Below are positions 24,968 to 29,587 of a stretch of 29,587 nt of DNA, piece after piece (position 1 is the stretch's first letter; the number at the start of each line of letters is the position of its first letter). Location of the stretch: contig CAYZSE010000022.1 of assembly GCA_964481035.1 (NCBI GenBank), positions 1-29,587 on the forward strand. Reading direction: 5' to 3'. This DNA comes from JAAAPF01 sp964481035 (GTDB lineage Bacteria > Pseudomonadota > Alphaproteobacteria > Geminicoccales > Geminicoccaceae). The position numbers and the translations under genes were made by a program. The notes below the pieces were generated by a model. That model was given only the letters and a program-made list of their open reading frames with translations. It ran no database searches and was not told where the DNA came from.

Positions 24968-26454
24968 CCGCCGCCAATCCCGCGGTGGCCCTGGGCGGCG
25001 GCCTCTTCGACGTTCGCCCGGTCCTACTGGTCAACGGCGTGCTCTTGACCGTCCTCGCCGTGTTCATGCTGCCGCCGATGATCGCCGACCTCGTCGTCGC
25101 CAACCGCGACTGGCTGGTCTTCCTCATCGCCGGTGGCGTCACCCTCTTCGTCGGCATCAGCCTGATCCTCGCCAACCGCCGCGCCACGCTCGCCGAGTTC
25201 AGCACGCGCCAGGCGTTCATCCTGACGACCAGCGTCTGGGTCATGCTCACGGTCTTCGCCTCGCTGCCGTTTCTCTACGCCGACCTGCGGATGGCGCCGG
25301 TCGACGCCTTCTTCGAGGCGATGTCCGGGATCACGACCACGGGCTCGACCGTGATGACCGGCCTCGATACCGCACCCCCGGGCATCCTCCTGTGGCGCTC
25401 GATCCTGCAGTGGCTCGGCGGCATCGGCATCATCGTCATGGGCGTCGCCGTGCTGCCGCTACTCTCGGTCGGCGGCATGCAGCTCTTCCGCACCGAGAGC
25501 AGCGACCGCTCGGACAAGATCTTCTCGCGCGCGGGCCAGCTCGCCTCGGCGATCGGCATCGTCTACCTCGCTTTCACCATCGCTTGCGCCTTCGCCTACT
25601 GGGCCGGGGGCATGACCGTCTTCGACGCCGCCAACCACGCGATGACGACGGTCGCCACCGGCGGCTTTTCCACGCGCGACGCCTCCATCGGCAGCTTCGA
25701 AGGCCCGCTGATCCAGTGGTCGGCGGTCGTCTTCATGCTGACCGGCGCGATCCCCTTCGTGCTCTACATCCAAGCGCTCGGCGGCAAGCCCGAGCTCTTG
25801 GTCCGCGACACCCAGGTCGTCTGGTTCCTGGCCATCGTCCTGGGTGTCTGGGTGGTGCTCACCGCCGATCTCGTCGTCACCGACGGCCTGGCGCCGCTGA
25901 CCGCGCTGCAGCACGCGGCGTTCAACAGCACGTCGGTGATCACCGGCACCGGCTACGCCTCGACCGACTACAACCTCTGGGGACCGCTGCCCGTCGCCAT
26001 TTTCTTCTTCATCATGTGCGTCGGCGGCTGCACCGGCTCGACGACCGGCGGAATCAAGGTCTTCCGCTTCGCTGTCCTGTACGCCATCGCCCGCACGCAG
26101 GTCCTGCGCCTGATCCAGCCCAGCGGCGTCGTCCTGACCACCTACAACCGCCGGCCGCTCCCCGACGCCGCGGCGATCTCGGTCATGGCGTTCTTCTTCC
26201 TGTTCGCGCTCAGCTTCTCGGTCCTGACGCTGGCGCTGTCGCTGACCGGGCTCGACTACCTCACCGCGATGTCGGCCTCGATCTCGGCCTTGGCCAATGT
26301 CGGGCCGGGCCTCGGCACCATCGTCGGCCCGACCGGCAACTACGCGGGCCTGCCCGACGCCGCCAAGTGGCTCTTGTCCCTCGGGATGCTGCTCGGCCGG
26401 CTGGAGCTGTTCACCATTCTCGTCCTTTTGACACCGGCCTTCTGGCGGCGGTGA
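24964..26454 (+). CDS. trkH: TrkH-family potassium uptake channel subunit
   Basis: 496-residue integral membrane protein, inner membrane, forming the K+ pore of the Trk/Ktr system. The four pore-loop filters are visible: SGITTTGSTVM, TTVATGGFST, SVITGTGYAS and SALANVGPGLG, each with the conserved Gly. GGCTGSTTGGIKVFR before the third/fourth repeat and WLGGIGIIVMGVAVLPLL in the first are also family hallmarks. About 10 hydrophobic helices are readable. No trkA (regulatory NAD-binding partner) lies next to it, so that partner must be elsewhere. It overlaps the acyl-CoA synthetase gene by four bases, an unusual pairing. Confidence 0.94.
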   Translation: MTAANPAVALGGGLFDVRPVLLVNGVLLTVLAVFMLPPMIADLVVANRDWLVFLIAGGVTLFVGISLILANRRATLAEFSTRQAFILTTSVWVMLTVFASLPFLYADLRMAPVDAFFEAMSGITTTGSTVMTGLDTAPPGILLWRSILQWLGGIGIIVMGVAVLPLLSVGGMQLFRTESSDRSDKIFSRAGQLASAIGIVYLAFTIACAFAYWAGGMTVFDAANHAMTTVATGGFSTRDASIGSFEGPLIQWSAVVFMLTGAIPFVLYIQALGGKPELLVRDTQVVWFLAIVLGVWVVLTADLVVTDGLAPLTALQHAAFNSTSVITGTGYASTDYNLWGPLPVAIFFFIMCVGGCTGSTTGGIKVFRFAVLYAIARTQVLRLIQPSGVVLTTYNRRPLPDAAAISVMAFFFLFALSFSVLTLALSLTGLDYLTAMSASISALANVGPGLGTIVGPTGNYAGLPDAAKWLLSLGMLLGRLELFTILVLLTPAFWRR

Positions 26455-26520
26455 CGTTGCGGGCCGCGGTGCACGCTGCCATCTGGAGGAGGGTCGAGGC
26501 GAACGAACGAGGAGGACGCG

Positions 26521-27264
26521 ATGAGCGCCAAGCTGACCGAGCTGCTGCACGACGAGCTGCCGATCGCGCCCGTCCCGCGGACCTTGCCTCTCGCCGCCAC
26601 GGGGCTCGTCGTGATCGACGAGGTCAACGGCTTTTGCACCGTCGGCGCCGGCAACCTCGCGCCGGTGGCGCCCAACGCCCAGGTCGAGCGGATGGTCGCC
26701 GCGACCGACGGTCTCGCCCGGCGCTTCGCCGCGGCGCACCGCCCGATCCTCGCCTTCCTCGACACCCACGAGCCGGGCGTGCCCGAGCCCCCCTACCCGC
26801 CGCACTGCGAGCGCGGCACGGGCGAGGAGAACCTCGTGCCGGAGCTGGCCTGGCTCGAGGACGACCCCAACTCCCAGCTCGTCCGCAAGGATTGCATCAA
26901 CGGCTTCGTCGGCGCCATCGAGCACGCCAGCCACCACGGCCTGCACCACAACAGGACCGTGGATTGGGTCAACGTCCATCGCCTGGAGAGCGTGCTGGTC
27001 ACCGGCATCTGCACCGACATCTGCGTCATGGATTTCGTCTTGACGCTGCTCTCGGCCCGCAACCACCGCCTGATGCCGAGCCTGCGGGACATCGTCGTCC
27101 TCGAGCCGGCGTGCGCCACCTACGACCTGCCCAAGGCCGCGGCCGCTGGCATGGGGCTGCCCGCCACGGCCGTCCATCCGCAAGCCGCGACGCACCACAT
27201 GGGCCTCTACTTCATGGCCTCGCGCGGCGCGCTCCTCGCCAGCGAGGTCGACTTCACCGGCTGA
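26521..27264 (+). CDS. Nicotinamidase/isochorismatase-family cysteine hydrolase
   Basis: 247 residues. The hydrolase triad is present: D33 in VVIDEVNGFC, K123 in LVRKDCINGF and the nucleophile C168 in GICTDICVMDF. Metal-ligand positions of true nicotinamidases also look occupied: D81 and H83 in FLDTHEP and H95 in PPHCERGTGEE. This supports an amide hydrolase such as PncA (nicotinamide to nicotinate, NAD salvage) over isochorismatase. An extra His-rich stretch (HASHHGLHHN) near 135-145 is odd. The ATG at 26521 has GAGGAGG six bases upstream. The stop overlaps the ATG of the metal transporter by one base (TGATG). Confidence 0.87.
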   Translation: MSAKLTELLHDELPIAPVPRTLPLAATGLVVIDEVNGFCTVGAGNLAPVAPNAQVERMVAATDGLARRFAAAHRPILAFLDTHEPGVPEPPYPPHCERGTGEENLVPELAWLEDDPNSQLVRKDCINGFVGAIEHASHHGLHHNRTVDWVNVHRLESVLVTGICTDICVMDFVLTLLSARNHRLMPSLRDIVVLEPACATYDLPKAAAAGMGLPATAVHPQAATHHMGLYFMASRGALLASEVDFTG

Positions 27265-28160
27265 TGGGGCACGGCCACGCCCACCACCACGCCGCCGACG
27301 AGCGGCGGACCCTGGCGGCGGCCCTCGTCGTCGGCAGCTTCATGGTCGTCGAGGCGGTCGGCGGCTGGCTCACCGGCTCGCTCGCGCTGCTCGCCGACGC
27401 CGGCCACATGCTGACCGACACGGCGGCCCTGACCCTCGCCTGGGCCGGCTTCCGGGTCGCGCGGCTGCCGGCCGACCGACGGCGCACCTACGGCTTCGGC
27501 CGGGTGCGCATCCTCGTCGCCTTCGTCAACGGCCTCTCGCTGCTCGCGATCGTCGGCTGGATCACGGTCGAGGCGGTGCGCCGGCTGGCGAGCCCCGTCG
27601 AGGTCCTCGGCGGCTGGATGATGGCCGTCGCGGTCCTCGGCCTCGTCGTCAACATCGTGGCGTTCGCGATCCTTCACGGCGCCGACCGCGACAACCTCAA
27701 CATCAAGGGCGCGATGATCCACGTCCTGGGCGACCTCCTGGGCTCGGTCGCCGCCATCGTCGCCGCCGTCGTGATCCTGGTGACCGGCTGGTCGCCGGTC
27801 GATCCGCTCTTGTCGCTCGTGGTCGTCCTCTTGATCCTCAAGAGCGGCGTGCAGCTCGTGCGCGACAGCGGCCACATCCTGCTCGAGGGCGTGCCCGCCG
27901 GCCTCGACGTCGCGGAGATCCGGGACGATCTACAGGCGCACGTGCCCGGCGTGATCGACGTGCACCACCTCCATGCCTGGTCGCTGACCGAGGAGTCCCC
28001 GATGGTGACCCTGCATGCGCGGACGAACGGCGACGTGGCACCCGACGCGGTGATCGCCGCCGTCCGCGCCCGGCTCGCCCAGCGCTTCGCGGTCGACCAC
28101 GTCACCGTCCAGGTCGAGCACGAGCCCTGTGCCGCACCGCCGAGCGCCCTCACCGGCTGA
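27264..28160 (+). CDS. Cation diffusion facilitator (CDF) metal efflux protein
   Basis: 298 residues, inner-membrane divalent metal/proton antiporter of the ZitB/CzcD type, exporting Zn2+ and possibly Co2+/Cd2+. The His-rich N-terminus GHGHAHHH is typical. The transport-site motifs are ADAGHMLTD (TM2) and HVLGDLLGS (TM5), each giving the His-x3-Asp pair that marks Zn-type members. Six hydrophobic segments are followed by a cytoplasmic ferredoxin-like domain with DVHHLHAWSL. The start overlaps the preceding stop by one base, so it is probably translated together with the hydrolase gene. Confidence 0.93.
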   Translation: MGHGHAHHHAADERRTLAAALVVGSFMVVEAVGGWLTGSLALLADAGHMLTDTAALTLAWAGFRVARLPADRRRTYGFGRVRILVAFVNGLSLLAIVGWITVEAVRRLASPVEVLGGWMMAVAVLGLVVNIVAFAILHGADRDNLNIKGAMIHVLGDLLGSVAAIVAAVVILVTGWSPVDPLLSLVVVLLILKSGVQLVRDSGHILLEGVPAGLDVAEIRDDLQAHVPGVIDVHHLHAWSLTEESPMVTLHARTNGDVAPDAVIAAVRARLAQRFAVDHVTVQVEHEPCAAPPSALTG

Positions 28161-28291
28161 GCGGGGCGCGGCCCGATGCGGCCGGCCCCGGCGGCGCGAG
28201 GGGCGAAAGGTTCCAGGGGAATGGCGGATGCTCTACACTCGAGGGGTGGCTTTGCCGGGCCGGGTCCTCGCAACGACCGGGAGACACCACC

Positions 28292-29065
28292 ATGCGCCTC
28301 GCAGGCAAGGGTGCCATCGTCACCGGCGCTGCGCGCGGCATCGGCCGCGCCATCGCCGACCGCTTCGCCGCCGAAGGGGCCTACGTCGTCCTCGCCGACG
28401 TCGACGCCGCGGCCGGCGACCAGGCACGGGCGGCGATCGTCGAGCGGGGCGGCTTCGCGCATTTCGTGGAGGCCGACGTCGGCGACGCCCTGGCCGCCCG
28501 CGCCCTGGTCGACGCCGCCCTCGAGTGGGCCGGTCGCCTCGACGTCCTCGTCAACAACGCGGGCATCATCAAGAGCGCCGACTTCCTGGAGCTGACGGAA
28601 GCGGGCTTCGACGAGGTGCTGCGGGTCAACCTGAAGGGCGCCTTCCTCGTCGGCCAGGCCGCTGCCCGCTGCATGGTCGCCCGCGGCGGCGGGGCGATCG
28701 TCAACATGAGCTCGATCAACGGTCGCGTCGCCATCGCCAACCAAGCGCCCTACAACGTCGCCAAGGGCGGGCTCGACCAGCTCACCCGGGTCATGGCGCT
28801 GGCGCTCGCCGACAAGGGCGTGCGGGTCAACGGCATCGCGCCGGGCTCGATCCTGACCGAGATGCTCCAGACCGTGATGATCGACGAGACGGCGCGCCGC
28901 ACGATCCTCTCGCGCACGCCCATGGGCCGCTGCGGCGAGCCCGACGAGGTGGCCAAGGTCGCGGTGTTTCTCGCCTCCGACGAGAGCTCCTACGTCACCG
29001 GGGAGATCGTCACCGTCGACGGCGGGCGCATGACCTTGAACTACACGGTCAGCGTCGCGGACTGA
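28292..29065 (+). CDS. Short-chain dehydrogenase/reductase (FabG/glucose dehydrogenase-like)
   Basis: 257-residue classical SDR: cofactor motif TGAARGIG, an Asp at the end of beta-2 (VVLADVDAA) that favours NAD over NADP, LVNNAG, catalytic Ser in NMSSING, YNVAK, and the C-terminal SSYVTGEIVTVDGG common in FabG-like members. GGGAG lies about eight bases before the ATG. It stands 131 bp after the CDF gene, with only a weak promoter-like pair in the gap (TACACT at 28234-28239). Its last 17 bp overlap tail-to-tail with the DUF2721 gene. Substrate unknown. Confidence 0.88.
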   Translation: MRLAGKGAIVTGAARGIGRAIADRFAAEGAYVVLADVDAAAGDQARAAIVERGGFAHFVEADVGDALAARALVDAALEWAGRLDVLVNNAGIIKSADFLELTEAGFDEVLRVNLKGAFLVGQAAARCMVARGGGAIVNMSSINGRVAIANQAPYNVAKGGLDQLTRVMALALADKGVRVNGIAPGSILTEMLQTVMIDETARRTILSRTPMGRCGEPDEVAKVAVFLASDESSYVTGEIVTVDGGRMTLNYTVSVAD

Positions 29066-29558
29066 GGGTGGCGCCGAGGCGCAGCTCGGTCTCCTGCGCC
29101 TCGAGCGTCAGCGCGCGTAGCGCGAGCCGGCTTTCTTCGATGAGCGCCACGGTGGCGATGACGAAGGCGGCGAAGCCGAGGCCGCCGGCGACGGCGGCGC
29201 CGACGATGTCGACGTGCAGCGCCAGCGGGATGCCGAGCTGGGCGAGCACCGCGCCGACGACGGAGAGCATGGTCGCGAGCGCGAACATGCCGGCGGCGAG
29301 GTAGAGCCCGCCCATGGCGCGGGCGATGACCCGCGCCCGGCGCTGGCTCGCCTCGAGGTCGCGCCGCAGCAGCGGCTGCAGCTCCGGTGCGGCCGTCGCC
29401 AGCTCGCCGAGGAGAAAGCGGGAACGGTCGACCGAGCGGGCGAAGCGGTTGGTCGTCGCCATGGTCAAGAGCGAGGTGGCGTTGGTCAACAGCGCGGGCC
29501 CGGCGATGTAGGAGAGGATGACGAACGGGTTGTCCATCGTCGTCGGTTCCAACGTCAT
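29049..29558 (-). CDS. DUF2721-family membrane protein
   Basis: 169 residues (162 from the second ATG at 29537). The N-terminus NPFVILSYIAGPALLTNATS with TNRFARSVDRSR matches the DUF2721 family of small membrane proteins. Three hydrophobic segments are visible (about 10-30, 83-108 and 115-140), with a basic, helical loop of about 45 residues between the first and second. GAGGAG lies only one base before the ATG at 29558 and is too far from the second ATG, so the start is unsure. A TCGCGGC/GCCGCGA inverted repeat (29564-29580) adjoins that ribosome-binding site. No function is known. Confidence 0.85.
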   Translation of the reverse strand: MTLEPTTMDNPFVILSYIAGPALLTNATSLLTMATTNRFARSVDRSRFLLGELATAAPELQPLLRRDLEASQRRARVIARAMGGLYLAAGMFALATMLSVVGAVLAQLGIPLALHVDIVGAAVAGGLGFAAFVIATVALIEESRLALRALTLEAQETELRLGATLSPRR

Positions 29559-29587
29559 TCTCCTCGCGGCGTCGCCGCGACCCTAGC

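Noticed and set aside
23661..27263. Very long plus-strand open frame ahead of and in frame with the CDF transporter.
   Set aside because: The part before 27264 is Arg/Ser/Pro-rich out-of-frame translation of three real genes; only the last 298 codons are a real protein.
1..29587. CRISPR arrays, tRNA or rRNA genes, insertion sequences and phage genes.
   Set aside because: No regularly spaced repeats, no tRNA-like or rRNA segments, and no transposase, integrase or phage motifs were seen in any frame.

Overview
This window is a very GC-rich (roughly 70 % or more), gene-dense stretch that most resembles an alphaproteobacterium. The reasons are the soxBDAG order, an fdsGBA-type formate dehydrogenase, a GlxA/GbdR-type regulator, kpsC/kpsS-type genes, frequent GTG starts and many 4-nt start/stop overlaps. 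A run of 100 N at 16475-16574, flanked by an exact 55-bp repeat, shows that this is a draft and possibly metagenomic assembly. There are no rRNA, tRNA, CRISPR, IS or phage genes that I can see.

Layout. (1) 1-10295, minus strand, read right to left: a long GcvT-like THF methyltransferase, a short MetF-like methylenetetrahydrofolate reductase, a dimethylglycine dehydrogenase-like flavoprotein with a GcvT domain, then NAD-dependent formate dehydrogenase subunits gamma, beta and alpha, and FdhD, which is cut by the window edge. (2) 10296-10627: a divergent control region with a local AT-rich dip. (3) 10628-17038, plus strand: a GlxA/GbdR-like regulator and heterotetrameric sarcosine oxidase soxB-soxD-soxA-soxG. 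(4) 17046-23172, minus strand: trmO-like gene, kpsC, kpsS, an FAD amine-oxidase-fold enzyme and an SDR. (5) 23366-29065, plus strand: acyl-CoA synthetase, TrkH, a nicotinamidase-like hydrolase, a CDF metal transporter and an SDR. (6) 29049-29558, minus strand: a DUF2721 membrane protein.

How the genes fit together. The left 17 kb reads as one methyl-oxidation programme. N-methyl groups of dimethylglycine and sarcosine (and perhaps a quaternary precursor such as glycine betaine) pass to tetrahydrofolate through three separate GcvT-fold modules. The MetF-like enzyme can bring methyl-THF to methylene-THF, and formate dehydrogenase can burn the resulting formate to CO2 with NADH gain. The regulator in the centre is of the family that senses glycine betaine/dimethylglycine in Pseudomonas. 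The folate steps between methylene-THF and formate are not in this window. The most interesting proposal is that the GcvT-like/MetF-like pair performs a THF-dependent first demethylation. Its substrate cannot be read from sequence.

The right half is more ordinary: capsule-anchor Kdo transferases of the KpsC/KpsS type linked to two oxidoreductases, then housekeeping and transport genes.
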